From Verrucomicrobiaceae bacterium UBA1938 (GTDB lineage Bacteria; Verrucomicrobiota; Verrucomicrobiia; Verrucomicrobiales; Verrucomicrobiaceae): DNA of 64,000 bases. How positions within the stretch are numbered: the stretch's first letter is position 1; each line of letters opens with the position of its first letter. Below are positions 1-8,325 of this stretch, piece by piece. Made by a program: the position numbers and the translations under genes. The stretch is taken from positions 186,001 to 250,000 of the forward strand of contig DDFC01000022.1 in NCBI GenBank assembly GCA_002336895.1. Reading direction: 5' to 3'. The notes beneath the pieces were generated by a model. That model was not told the DNA's origin. It made no database searches and saw only the letters and a list, made by a program, of their open reading frames with translations.

Positions 1-759
1 AACGCGGGCGGCATCGCGGTGATGTCCGGACTGCCGGAAGGCGTGCGCAAGATCACCGACGAACTGGATGCCGTGGGCAACACGATGAAGGCGGTGACGA
101 AGGGCTACGCAATCGCGAGCGCCGGTCTGGCGGCGATGGTGCTCTTTGGCTCGTATGTGGAAGACCTGCAGGCCTTTGTGGGGCACAAGGTGAGCTTTGA
201 CCTGATGGACCACCGGGTGGTGATCGGCATGTTCATCGGCGGGCTGCTGCCGTTCCTGTTCACGTCTTTCTGCATGAGCGCGGTGGGCAGTGCTGCTGGC
301 TCTGTGGTGCTGGAAGTGCGCCGCCAGATCGGCCTGAAGCCTGGCATCCTGAACGGCACGGAAAAGCCTGACTATGCGCAGTGCGTGGACATCGTGACGA
401 AGGCGGCACTGGGCCAGATGATCGTGCCGGCACTGCTGCCGCTGATCTTTGTGATCGCTGTGGCGTATCTGGGCATGGAGGCGCTGGGCGGGGTGCTGAT
501 CGGCACGATCGTGACGGGCCTGTTTGTGGGCATCTCGATGACGAGCGCGGGCGGTGCCTGGGACAACTCGAAGAAGTACATCGAAGAAGGCAACCACGGC
601 GGGAAGGGCAGCTTTGCGCATCAGGCTGCAGTGACGGGTGACACCGTGGGCGACCCCTACAAGGACACCGCTGGTCCTGCTGTGAACCCGATGATCAAGG
701 TGGTGAACATCCTGGCGATCCTGATCATCCCCATCGTGTTTAAGGCGGTGGTGAAGTGA
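1..759 (+). CDS. hppA: Membrane-bound proton-translocating pyrophosphatase, C-terminal part (partial)
   Basis: The reading frame is open at base 1, so the gene starts upstream of the window; about 252 C-terminal residues are visible. It hydrolyses pyrophosphate and pumps cations across the inner membrane. Family motifs are clear: NAGGIA at the very start, LDAVGNTMKAVTKGYA, GGAWDNSKKYIEEG and the acidic GDTVGDPYKDTAGP loop. In the GNTxK position the residue is Lys rather than Ala, the state that in this family marks K+-independent, H+-pumping enzymes. At least four hydrophobic helices separate the motifs, as expected. Two family positions look unusual by eye: the Glu usually following NAGGIA reads Val, and the usual Glu in GGKGSEAH reads Phe. 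A strong terminator follows the stop. Confidence 0.95.
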   Translation, partial: NAGGIAVMSGLPEGVRKITDELDAVGNTMKAVTKGYAIASAGLAAMVLFGSYVEDLQAFVGHKVSFDLMDHRVVIGMFIGGLLPFLFTSFCMSAVGSAAGSVVLEVRRQIGLKPGILNGTEKPDYAQCVDIVTKAALGQMIVPALLPLIFVIAVAYLGMEALGGVLIGTIVTGLFVGISMTSAGGAWDNSKKYIEEGNHGGKGSFAHQAAVTGDTVGDPYKDTAGPAVNPMIKVVNILAILIIPIVFKAVVK

Positions 760-785
760 GGCTTTCTATTTCAATCTAAACGAAA

Positions 786-822
786 AGGGCTCCTGGGTGA
801 CTGGGGGCCCTTTTTGTTTTTT
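786..822 (+). terminator. Rho-independent terminator of the pyrophosphatase gene
   Basis: An 8-bp GC-rich stem (AGGGCTCC pairing with GGGGCCCT, one G-U) with a 10-nt loop is followed by TTTTGTTTTTT. It begins 27 bases after the stop codon at 759. Confidence 0.85.
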
Positions 823-840
823 GGGGGGGAGATGAGGGGG

Positions 841-875
841 GATTTATGATTTACGATTTATGATTCATGATTTTT
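841..875. repeat. Heptanucleotide array, five GATTTAT-type units
   Basis: Units are GATTTAT, GATTTAC, GATTTAT, GATTCAT and GATTTTT, in strict 7-nt register. The array sits between the pyrophosphatase terminator and the TonB-like operon, about 150 bases before the first start codon. It is a local AT-rich island in GC-rich DNA. Similar 7-nt arrays occur at 9426, 30391, 30872, 30945 and 50193. Confidence 0.85.
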
Positions 876-1024
876 GAAGGGGCTGCTGGAGGGTGAGTTG
901 TGGAGAGGGGATGGCGGGGGTGGAGTGACGGGGGGATGATTCTGGATTTGATTCTTAGGGGGAGGGGGGCACTATGCAGGGTGGGCTGCGGCTGCTTTTT
1001 CTGGCGGCGGCAGGCCGTTGAGTT

Positions 1025-2338
1025 TTGCCCTTTGTGACCGCGATCCCCCAGTCCAATCCCTACAACAGCAGCAGCAACAACAATCTGCGCATCGCCATCA
1101 CGGGAACCATCGTGGTGCATGCGCTGTTGTTTGTGCTGCTGGCGTGGCTGTTTGCCCAGGAGGCGGCGCACAAGATCTGGCAGCAGGCGCACCAGCCGCC
1201 GAAGGAGAAGGAGGTGACGCTGATCTTTCCGGAGCAGCTGATGCCGCCGCCGGAGGTGGTGAAGCCGAAGCCGCCGCCCCCGCCGCAGAAGCCGGAGGTG
1301 TACATGCGCACCTCCCAGAACCAGGAGGCGGACAGCGCGCCGAAGAATCCGGCCTTTATCGCTGACCGGAACACGAAGGCCTCCACCCAGATGGCGCCAC
1401 CACCCGATGGGACAGAACCGCTGCCGACGATGAACGGGCTGAAGCTGCCGACGCGGGAGCTGGCGGACCGGGACCATCATGACGGCGACCTGAAAGATGA
1501 CGCGAGGCCGAAGTCTCCCGAGAGGGCGATTCCAATGCTGCAGCCGCAGCCGCCACAGCCGCCCGCACCTGCGGCCCCGAAGACGGAGATGAAGCCGCAG
1601 CAGACGGCCTCCCAGCCGCAGCCTGCTGAGCAGCAGCCCAAGCAGGTGGCCAAGGCCACGCCTGACAACACGCCGCTGACCAAGATGATGGAGGAGGCGG
1701 ACAAGGAGCTGGCGAAGGTGGACAAAAACCTGCTGCCGATCGAGGTGAAGAAACCGGATGCGATGCAGAAGAAGCCGGATGCGCCGCCCACTGCCGAGCC
1801 CAAGACGGAGCCTGCACCGACGCCCAAGCCGGAGATGGCGCAGCAGAGCCCGCCGGAGTCCATACCGCAGAAGCCGGTGCCCAAGGCGCTGCCGGTGCTG
1901 GATGACGAGGTGATCACGCGGACGACGCCGAACCAGACGCCGAATGCTTTTACGCCCTTCACGCGGAGAACACAGACGAAGGGGACGATTTCGAACCGGG
2001 GCACGGAGGACTCCGTGGATGCGGAGGCGACGCCGAAAGGGCGCTACATCCGGCAGGTGACGGGGCAGGTGGAGAAGAAGTGGCACGTGTACCGGCTGCT
2101 GCGCCGCGATGGCGTGACGTACGGCAGCCTGCAGGTGGTGTTTTTTGTGAACAAGCAGGGCAAGGTGGAGGACCTGCGGATCGTGAATGACAAGGAATCA
2201 AACCCCATCCTCACCGGATTCACCCTGCAGGCGATCCGAGATGCGGACATACCCCCCATGCCTGCAGATGTGATCCCCTCGCTCCCGATGAATGATCAGG
2301 AGCGGCTCAAAGTAGAATACAATGTGCTCATTTACTGA
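1025..2338 (+). CDS. TonB-like energy transducer, proline-rich
   Basis: A 437-residue protein with the classic TonB layout. It has a short cytoplasmic N-terminus, one membrane helix at about residues 25-45 (ITGTIVVHALLFVLLAWLF), a long Pro/Lys/Gln-rich periplasmic spacer (about 70-330) and a C-terminal domain of about 100 residues from KGRYIRQVTGQVEKKW to the end. No ATG lies before the membrane helix; an in-frame stop at 1019-1021 forces a TTG (1025) or GTG (1034) start. It heads an operon with two lipoproteins, ExbB and ExbD, so it should couple the proton-motive force to the outer membrane. The C-terminal domain is repeated four more times in the next two genes. The last 17 bases overlap the next start codon. 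Confidence 0.8.
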   Translation: MPFVTAIPQSNPYNSSSNNNLRIAITGTIVVHALLFVLLAWLFAQEAAHKIWQQAHQPPKEKEVTLIFPEQLMPPPEVVKPKPPPPPQKPEVYMRTSQNQEADSAPKNPAFIADRNTKASTQMAPPPDGTEPLPTMNGLKLPTRELADRDHHDGDLKDDARPKSPERAIPMLQPQPPQPPAPAAPKTEMKPQQTASQPQPAEQQPKQVAKATPDNTPLTKMMEEADKELAKVDKNLLPIEVKKPDAMQKKPDAPPTAEPKTEPAPTPKPEMAQQSPPESIPQKPVPKALPVLDDEVITRTTPNQTPNAFTPFTRRTQTKGTISNRGTEDSVDAEATPKGRYIRQVTGQVEKKWHVYRLLRRDGVTYGSLQVVFFVNKQGKVEDLRIVNDKESNPILTGFTLQAIRDADIPPMPADVIPSLPMNDQERLKVEYNVLIY

Positions 2339-3284
2339 AGCGCCCGCTGATGGGGGACGGACAAAAGGATCCGCTGTGCTGATGGCTGCCGCAGGGGTGG
2401 AGAGACAGGCATGCGCACGGCTGCTGCAAGGACTGGCAGTGGTGCTGGGCGGACTGCTGTGTGCGTGTGCAGGGCCCACCAAGAAGAGCGGGGCGGTGGT
2501 GGCCCCCTTTACCGCCAAAACGCGCTACATTCTGAAGGTGAACGAGGTGGTGGAAAAGCAGTGGCGGCATGAGCTGGCGCTGACGCAGGGGCTGCCGTCT
2601 GCGGCCTTTGGCGGGATGGAGGTGGGCTACTGGGTGAACAAGAAGGGCAAGGTGGAAAAGATGGCCGTGGTGGGCGCCAACAAGGCGAGCCCCGACCTGC
2701 TAAGGCTGACGCAAAGTGCGATCCGAAAGGTGAAGCTGCCTCGCATGCCTGCGGATGTGGCCCGCTCGCTCACGGCCAAGGATGAGGGCTGTTTGAGGCT
2801 GGTGTACAAAGCCTACATCTCCCCGCCGGGCCAGGGCGGCCAGCAAGTGGCGGGGCTAAGCGCAGCCGAGCGCGCCGCGCTGGAGACGCGGGTGGCGTGG
2901 AACAAGGCGCATGTGACGAGCCAGGTGGGATTTGTCCCTTACACGGAGGCTGAGAAGATCACGGGCCTAAAGAAGGAGACGCCGACGAGCCGCTATGGCA
3001 AGCTGGTGGTTGGGCGGGTGAAGAGGCAGTGGAACATTTACCTGATGCAGTCGCAGGCAAGGGCCTCGGGGGAACTGGATGCTGTCTTTTACATCAACGC
3101 CCAAGGCAAGGTGGAGAGGCTGGAAGTCATCACCCAAAAAGGATGTGACCCGGCACTGAAGGAGCTGACCCTGCGGGCGGTCCGGGATGCGGAAATCCCG
3201 CCCATGCCGGCGGAGGTGCGCCGCGCGCTCTCCGGGGCTAACAACGAACGTTTGAAAGTCATCTACCATGGGCGTAACCGCTGA
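2322..3284 (+). CDS. Lipoprotein with two TonB-C-like domains
   Basis: A 320-residue predicted lipoprotein. A hydrophobic stretch ending LGGLLCAC gives a lipobox Cys at about residue 49. After a short linker come two copies of the domain that ends the upstream TonB-like protein: roughly residues 66-167 (KTRYILKVNEVVEKQW..) and 222-318 (SRYGKLVVGRVKRQW..). Each contains the F/Y-x-VNxxGKVE strand and the IPPMPA(D/E)V signature. The Ala after the Cys would, by the E. coli +2 rule, favour the outer membrane. The start at 2322 overlaps the previous gene by 17 bp, as at the next two junctions; ATG 2382 is an alternative with a more usual signal-peptide length. The exact function is unknown; the context says Ton/Tol-like. 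Confidence 0.7.
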   Translation: MCSFTEAPADGGRTKGSAVLMAAAGVERQACARLLQGLAVVLGGLLCACAGPTKKSGAVVAPFTAKTRYILKVNEVVEKQWRHELALTQGLPSAAFGGMEVGYWVNKKGKVEKMAVVGANKASPDLLRLTQSAIRKVKLPRMPADVARSLTAKDEGCLRLVYKAYISPPGQGGQQVAGLSAAERAALETRVAWNKAHVTSQVGFVPYTEAEKITGLKKETPTSRYGKLVVGRVKRQWNIYLMQSQARASGELDAVFYINAQGKVERLEVITQKGCDPALKELTLRAVRDAEIPPMPAEVRRALSGANNERLKVIYHGRNR

Positions 3285-4218
3285 TTTTCGTCTGAACGAG
3301 GATTTTGCGGACTGCCGGAGAATCGTGTGCAGTCTGTGTGTGGTGCTGCTGGTGTGCCTGACGGCTGCGTGCAACGCGCCGACGGAGGCTGTGATGAAGG
3401 CCAAGGGCAAAGCCAAACAGACGCCGCAAGAACGCTACTTTGACCAAGTGTATGGTCTTGTACATAAAAAATGGGATCTCTACCGTGCGCAGAGTCCGAA
3501 CGACCGGGCTCAGGGGGCACTGAAGGTGCTCTTTTATGTAGGTCCGGAGGGCAGGGTGGAGCAAATCCGCGTCAAGAACAACGAGCACACCGACCCGGTA
3601 CTGACGAAGTTCACCGTGAAGGCGATCCAGGATGCGAAGCTCCCGCCGATGCCGACGGAGGTGATCCCCCTGCTCAAACATGAACCGGAGATGGGCATGG
3701 AATTTGGCATGTCCATCAATCTGAAGCCGAAGGCGGAGGGCGGCAGGACAGCCAGCGGAGGGCCCCTGATCACTGCAGAGACGAGGAAGCAGATGGAAAA
3801 GCGGTGGGGCGCGGCACTGACCCGTGGGGATGAGGTGTCTGTGAGCCTGACGGCTAGCGAGGGCGGCAGCGCCAGCGGGGGCGCGAAAACGACGGTTAAG
3901 CTGACGCAGACGCCGCTTGGGTGCTACAGGGAGCGGGTGGTGCAGGCGGTGGAAAAGAAGTGGAATAAGTACCGCAGGATGGAGATGGCAGGGGTCACCT
4001 ACGGGAGCCTGGATCTCGTCTTTTACGTGAACAAGAAGGGCGGGGTGGAGGATGTGCGGGTGGTGGATGAGCGGCAATCCTACCGCGCTCTGACGTTATT
4101 TACCTTGCAGGCGATCCGCGATGCGGAAATACCTCCGATGCCTGCGGATGTGATCCCTTTGCTGCCGAAAAAAGACCGGGGGCGACTTAAAATCGAATAT
4201 CATGTGCTTATCTACTGA
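3268..4218 (+). CDS. Second lipoprotein with two TonB-C-like domains
   Basis: 316 residues. The signal peptide ends VCLTAAC, giving a lipobox Cys at about residue 35, with Asn after it. Two TonB-C-like domains lie at roughly residues 54-150 (QERYFDQVYGLVHKKW..) and 217-316 (CYRERVVQAVEKKW..). The second is very close to the domain of the first gene in the operon, both ending EY(N/H)VLIY. It overlaps the upstream gene by exactly 17 bp and the downstream ExbB gene by exactly 17 bp. It is best read as a tandem duplicate of its neighbour. A role as an alternative or auxiliary outer-membrane partner of the ExbBD motor is inference. Confidence 0.7.
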   Translation: MGVTADFRLNEDFADCRRIVCSLCVVLLVCLTAACNAPTEAVMKAKGKAKQTPQERYFDQVYGLVHKKWDLYRAQSPNDRAQGALKVLFYVGPEGRVEQIRVKNNEHTDPVLTKFTVKAIQDAKLPPMPTEVIPLLKHEPEMGMEFGMSINLKPKAEGGRTASGGPLITAETRKQMEKRWGAALTRGDEVSVSLTASEGGSASGGAKTTVKLTQTPLGCYRERVVQAVEKKWNKYRRMEMAGVTYGSLDLVFYVNKKGGVEDVRVVDERQSYRALTLFTLQAIRDAEIPPMPADVIPLLPKKDRGRLKIEYHVLIY

Positions 4219-4951
4219 CATCCTCTCTGCGGCCATGCCCATGCTGGCGGCTGCCGCCACTGCTGCTGCTGAAAAAACCGCCACTGCGGCCGCGCAGCCG
4301 TCCGGACTGCAACTGCTGTATGAGTTTCTGGCCACAGGCGGGTTTGTGATGGCGCTGATCGTGCTGTGCTCGATGGCGGCGATCGGGGCGTCGATTCTCT
4401 CCTGGCTGCAGATGAGGCCGCAGATTGTGATGCCGAATGCGGTGGTGAGCCAGCTGCGGGCGATCCCGAACTACGCGCTGAAGGGGGACATCCGACCGCT
4501 GCAGGAGTTTCTCTCAAACGATGCGTCCATGCTGGCAAGACTGGGCAGCATGGCGATCAGCGGTGCCTTTACGAGCAAGCAGGAGTGCCACGATGCGTGC
4601 GCGATCAAGGCGCGCGAGGAGATTCACCGCCTGGAGAGCGGGATCCCACTGCTGGAGGTGCTGGTGACGGTGGCGCCGCTGCTGGGGCTGCTGGGTACGA
4701 CGGCGGGCCTGGTGGGGATGTTCTCTGCGTTTGGCAGCGGGGACGGGCCGGACACGGCGGTGATCGCGCATGAGATCGGGGTGGCGCTGCGCTGTACGAT
4801 CGCGGGTCTGTTTGTGGCGGTGCCGTCAGTGCTGGCGCACACGTATTTCACACGGCGGCTGGATGCGCTGGCGGTGCGGGTGGAGTCGGTGATGCAGGAG
4901 GTGATCCAGCATTTCTACCAGCACTTTGAAGTGCAGCGCCCAGCGGCGTGA
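4202..4951 (+). CDS. exbB: MotA/TolQ/ExbB proton channel family protein
   Basis: 249 residues with three hydrophobic segments at about residues 40-65, 145-170 and 190-220. The family core reads VLVTVAPLLGLLGTTAGLVGMFSAF, then EIGVALRCTIAGLFVAVPSVL. With ExbD it would form the inner-membrane motor that energises the TonB-like protein at 1025. The start ATG at 4202 lies inside the end of the upstream gene (17-bp overlap); a second in-frame ATG at 4235 would drop an Ala-rich leader. ExbD follows after a 48-nt gap. Confidence 0.9.
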   Translation: MCLSTDILSAAMPMLAAAATAAAEKTATAAAQPSGLQLLYEFLATGGFVMALIVLCSMAAIGASILSWLQMRPQIVMPNAVVSQLRAIPNYALKGDIRPLQEFLSNDASMLARLGSMAISGAFTSKQECHDACAIKAREEIHRLESGIPLLEVLVTVAPLLGLLGTTAGLVGMFSAFGSGDGPDTAVIAHEIGVALRCTIAGLFVAVPSVLAHTYFTRRLDALAVRVESVMQEVIQHFYQHFEVQRPAA

Positions 4952-4999
4952 GGATGGACGTGGAGTGAAACAAACGAGATCCGAGAACTGACTGCTGCC

Positions 5000-5422
5000 A
5001 TGGACATCCGCCCCAAACGCCGCCCTGTGCCGATGATCCCCATCGTGTCGCTGATCGACATCATGGTGATTCTGCTGATCTTCTTCATCGCGACGACGAC
5101 CTTCAAGAAGGACAAGACGCAGGTGAAGATCACGCTGCCGGAGTCCAAGACGCTGGGAGGCGAGGCGCATGCCGCGGAGACGCGGGTGGCGATCAGCATC
5201 GACGAACAGCAGAAGATCTTTCTGGATGGGAAGCCGGTGGAGCTGGATGCGCTGGCGTCTGCGATCACGACGCTGAAAGAGACCCAGCCGGGGGTGAAGC
5301 TGGAGCTGCAGGCGGACACGACTGCGGCGCTGGGCGTGCTGGTGAAGGTGTGGGATGCGCTGCGCGAAGCGGGCTTCAGCATTAATGATGTGCCTGCGAG
5401 GATCCAGAGGTCCGGAGGGTAG
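5000..5422 (+). CDS. exbD: ExbD/TolR family biopolymer transport protein
   Basis: 140 residues, the usual ExbD length. A short basic N-terminus (MDIRPKRRPVP) leads into a single membrane helix, IVSLIDIMVILLIFFIATTTF. This helix carries the conserved proton-path Asp at residue 20. A periplasmic alpha/beta domain follows (VAISIDEQQKIFLDGKPVEL..LELQADTTAALGVLVKVWDALREAG). It is the last gene of the operon that starts at 1025. The second ExbD in this window, at 62949, lacks this Asp. Confidence 0.92.
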   Translation: MDIRPKRRPVPMIPIVSLIDIMVILLIFFIATTTFKKDKTQVKITLPESKTLGGEAHAAETRVAISIDEQQKIFLDGKPVELDALASAITTLKETQPGVKLELQADTTAALGVLVKVWDALREAGFSINDVPARIQRSGG

Positions 5423-5927
5423 AAGAGTGCTGGTGATGATGCGGTGCGGTATTCATACCACGAGTCCTTGAAAACGGGTCTGCAATTCTGTCGCCGCAGG
5501 CATGGCGTGCGTCTGGATTTGGAGTGCGGTCGCGCAGATGCAAGGCGCAGGCCTGCATCGGAGCCACCGCTTTCGCGGGGTCGTGAAGGTTCTTCGGCCT
5601 CAGCCAGCTGTCCGGCCTGCGAAAAGCGGTAGCTTCGTTCGTTCCTCACTGCGCGACCGCACTCCAAATGGGACGCTGCGCTTTCACGCCCCAGAACCTG
5701 CGGCACGCTCATGCACTTACGGGCTATCGCCACACCCATCCCACGATCCAAGATAGCGGACCAGCCATTCCGCTTTTTATCCGAGGAAGACTCTGAGTCT
5801 GTGATCCTGAGCAGACTCGTTTTCAACTGCCAGTGGTATCAGCCGCAGCACTATGCGCCCGCCGTGAAAAACGTTCACGCGCTTTTGGCAGCCATACAGC
5901 GACTCAGCGATACCGACGCGTCCCGCT
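5423..5927. other. Intergenic region without a convincing gene
   Basis: About 500 bases between convergent operons. Short open frames are present on both strands, but none matches a family or has a convincing start. The central part is the inverted-repeat element at 5517-5669. I see nothing definable in 5680-5927. Confidence 0.6.
5517..5669. repeat. Long palindromic element with perfect 20-bp terminal inverted repeats
   Basis: The 20 bases at 5517-5536 (core GGAGTGCGGTCGCGC) are the exact reverse complement of 5650-5669. An inner pair, ACCGCTTTCGC at 5566-5576 and GCGAAAAGCGGT at 5619-5630, also pairs with one bulge, and GCAGGCCTGC at 5547-5556 is itself a palindrome. The whole 153-bp unit could fold into a branched hairpin. 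It carries no ORF of note and resembles a REP- or MITE-type non-coding element. I found no second copy in this window. Confidence 0.8.
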
Positions 5928-7805
5928 TCACTTCCCCTCAAACCGCTTCCGCAGTTCGTTAAAATAGCGCCGTACCTGCTCACGGCGAGCCGGAGGCAGC
6001 GCGGCCTCATCCAGTGCCGCCTCCTCCGCCTGGATCGCCTCCAGCGCCGTCTGCGTGGCACCGCGTGCGGCATCCTCCTTGCGTGTGCCGCCCTGCACGC
6101 TGCGCACCGTGCTCTGGCCCTCGCTGCCCTGCTGCGCGCGCACCACGCTCTGCTGGTCCGTCTTCGTGCGCTCCGTCGGTGTGTTGTTCAGGTCCGCCTT
6201 CCCCTGCCCCGCGTTCAGGCCTGAGCCCGGCAGTGTCAGCATCGGCCCCTGAGGATCCTGCGGCGCACCATCGCTCTCGATGATCATCGTCGGCGGCTTG
6301 TCTCCCGGTGCCGCACCGCCAGGGATCGGCGCCATCAGCATCGGCTGTCCATCACCCGGCTGCCCCTGCTGGCCCGCCTGTCCCTGCTGCGCCTGCCCCA
6401 TCTGGATCTGCTGCTGCGAGCCCGCACCGCCCTGCGGCTGCTGCTGCATCATCTGGTTCTGCTGCCCGTTTTGCCCCATCCCAGGCGGATTCATCTGCTG
6501 CTGTCCCTGCTGCGCCTGTCCCACCTGCGGCGTGTTTTGCTGCCCCTGCTGGTCAGAGCTTCCGTCTCCCTGCTGCCCCGACTGGCTCATCTGCTGCATC
6601 GCGCCGCTCTCGCCATCCTGCTGTCCGGCTATCTTGCTGCCAGACTCCCGCAGTTGCTGCGCCAGCTGCTGCAGCTCCTTCTGCGCCTGCTCACGCATCC
6701 CAAGCTCGCGCAGCTTTTCCGCCAGTTTTTGAAACTCCTGCCCCGCACCCGCCGGGCGTCCCTGCTGCATTTCATCCGCTGCTGAGAGCACTCTCTGGCC
6801 CACCGTGCGCTTGCGGTCCTCTGCATCTGCCTCCCGCTGCGCATCCTTCAGCGTCTCGCTCATGCGCGCCTTCGCCTCCGGCGTCAGTTGCGGGGACTTC
6901 AGCTGCTCCGCCAGCGCCTGTGCGGCCTGTGCCGCCATCTGCGCCTTGTGCGCCGCCACCGCATCGCCCAGGTCTGCCGTGTCCGCGTGCTTGCGCAGTT
7001 CCTCCACCAGTTTGTCTGAGGCCCAGTCCTCCTGCCCGCGCCCCATCTCCTCCGCCAGTTTCTCTGCATCGCGCGCGCGGCGCTCCAGCTCAGCCAGCAC
7101 GCTGCGGGCATCCTTGCCCTCCGCCTGCGCCAGCTCAGTCACCGTCTGCTGCAGCTTCTGCTTCAGCTCCTCCATCTTCTTCGCCTCATCCTCCTTCAGC
7201 CCGGCCAGCTTCTTCTTTTCCCACTCCGCCTGCGCCAGCCGCCGCGCCTCCTCAGCCGCCTTGCGCGTCATCTCCGCATCCATCGTCACCACTGTAGAAG
7301 CCGGAGCCAGCACCGCGCTCACGCCGCTGCCCAGCAGCGCGATCACCACCGGCAGCACCAGCCAGCGGTCTGGCCTCAGCGGCAGATCCCGCCTCAGCGC
7401 CGCAGGCCACGCCTGCCCCAGCACCGCACGCTGTGCCGCGATGTGCGCCCGCGCCTCCGCGCCCTCCTCCGCACGCTGCTCAAACCACCACGCCGAAGCA
7501 AACGCCTCGCGCCTGCCCGCCGCCGCATCCCACAGCGCCAGCGCGCTAAATTCCCCCGGCCTCCGCCACCACACATAGCCCAGACAACCCGCCAGCCACA
7601 GCAGCAGGCCCAGCCACGGAGAGAAAGCAAAGCCCGCACCACGCAGCCCCGCCAGCACCAGCAGCACCATCACCAGAGACGCCGGGATCAGCGTCATCCG
7701 CAGCACCGCCAGCCACCGCCGCAGCACCACCCACACCTGCACGCGCTGCGCCACCGGCGCAAAGCTCGGAGTCATCGGGGCGCTCGCTGTCGCAGTCTCG
7801 CTCAT
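5928..7805 (-). CDS. Q-rich coiled-coil membrane protein (DUF4175-like)
   Basis: 625 residues. Two or three hydrophobic helices lie in the first 85 residues and another at about 145-165 (WLVLPVVIALLGSGVSAVL). A long charged coiled coil follows (about 180-395, Ala/Glu/Lys/Gln), then a low-complexity Gln/Gly/Met-rich section (about 400-500). The conserved-looking C-terminal tail reads LPPARREQVRRYFNELRKRF. Proteins of this layout often lie near MoxR/BatA-type loci in Planctomycetes and Verrucomicrobia, but no such genes are here, so no function is assigned. ATG at 7805 is preferred, with GAGGTG about 11 bases upstream; GTG at 7814 is too close to that site. Confidence 0.7.
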   Translation of the reverse strand: MSETATASAPMTPSFAPVAQRVQVWVVLRRWLAVLRMTLIPASLVMVLLVLAGLRGAGFAFSPWLGLLLWLAGCLGYVWWRRPGEFSALALWDAAAGRREAFASAWWFEQRAEEGAEARAHIAAQRAVLGQAWPAALRRDLPLRPDRWLVLPVVIALLGSGVSAVLAPASTVVTMDAEMTRKAAEEARRLAQAEWEKKKLAGLKEDEAKKMEELKQKLQQTVTELAQAEGKDARSVLAELERRARDAEKLAEEMGRGQEDWASDKLVEELRKHADTADLGDAVAAHKAQMAAQAAQALAEQLKSPQLTPEAKARMSETLKDAQREADAEDRKRTVGQRVLSAADEMQQGRPAGAGQEFQKLAEKLRELGMREQAQKELQQLAQQLRESGSKIAGQQDGESGAMQQMSQSGQQGDGSSDQQGQQNTPQVGQAQQGQQQMNPPGMGQNGQQNQMMQQQPQGGAGSQQQIQMGQAQQGQAGQQGQPGDGQPMLMAPIPGGAAPGDKPPTMIIESDGAPQDPQGPMLTLPGSGLNAGQGKADLNNTPTERTKTDQQSVVRAQQGSEGQSTVRSVQGGTRKEDAARGATQTALEAIQAEEAALDEAALPPARREQVRRYFNELRKRFEGK

Positions 7806-8003
7806 CACAGTCACTACACCTCAAAACGCATCTCAGGCCAAGTACTTTGGCACTCCTCACACAATTCCACACGGGGCTCCTACCCACGCCTCAGAGCGGG
7901 CACGGCCGCCCCATCCCCAGCTTGTTCATCTCGTCAGATTTGTGATGGCATCCCGGCGCTCCGATCTGGTATAACAACACCCCAGCCATCTGGCACAACC
8001 AGC

Positions 8004-8303
8004 ATGAAACTAAACGCCGACATGAAGTTCGACCCCAAGGTCCGTGTGCTTCTGTGGTCAGGTGTAGTGATACAGTTTCTGCTTTGGTTCCTGCAGGGGC
8101 CGATGTACCCTAGCATCGAATGCTGGCATGGTTTCCTTTACGGTTCCATCGCCTACTGGAGCATCGCAGTGCTCGTCTTGCTTCGCAGGCCCTGGAGCCT
8201 GACCCGTTGGGACGTTCACTATCTGCGTTACGGACTCATCATCATCACACTGATCTGCGTGAATCTCGCGCCCGCCCTATGGCACTGGAGGATAGGTCTT
8301 TGA
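8004..8303 (+). CDS. Small hypothetical membrane protein
   Basis: 99 residues starting MKLNADMKFDPKVRVLLW. Three hydrophobic segments are visible, at about 13-28, 44-60 and 72-90 (YGLIIITLICVNLAPALWHW). An in-frame ATG at 8022 (residue 7) is an alternative start. TATAAC lies about 30 bases upstream, but I see no convincing -35 box. It is divergent from the coiled-coil gene and convergent with the lactonase gene. The family is not recognised; hydrophobic periodicity and a clean intergenic location support it as real. Confidence 0.55.
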   Translation: MKLNADMKFDPKVRVLLWSGVVIQFLLWFLQGPMYPSIECWHGFLYGSIAYWSIAVLVLLRRPWSLTRWDVHYLRYGLIIITLICVNLAPALWHWRIGL

Positions 8304-8325
8304 CGATCCTGGGGCCAGCCAAAGC

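Noticed and set aside
851..2086. Long minus-strand open frame opposite the TonB-like gene (411 codons)
   Set aside because: It is rich in Arg, Leu and His in a way typical of the antisense of a Pro/Lys-rich GC-rich gene, and the plus strand shows a clear TonB layout.
7443..8003. Plus-strand N-terminal extension of the small membrane protein at 8004
   Set aside because: This stretch is Arg/His/Gln-rich antisense of the coiled-coil gene; a natural ATG start follows at 8004.
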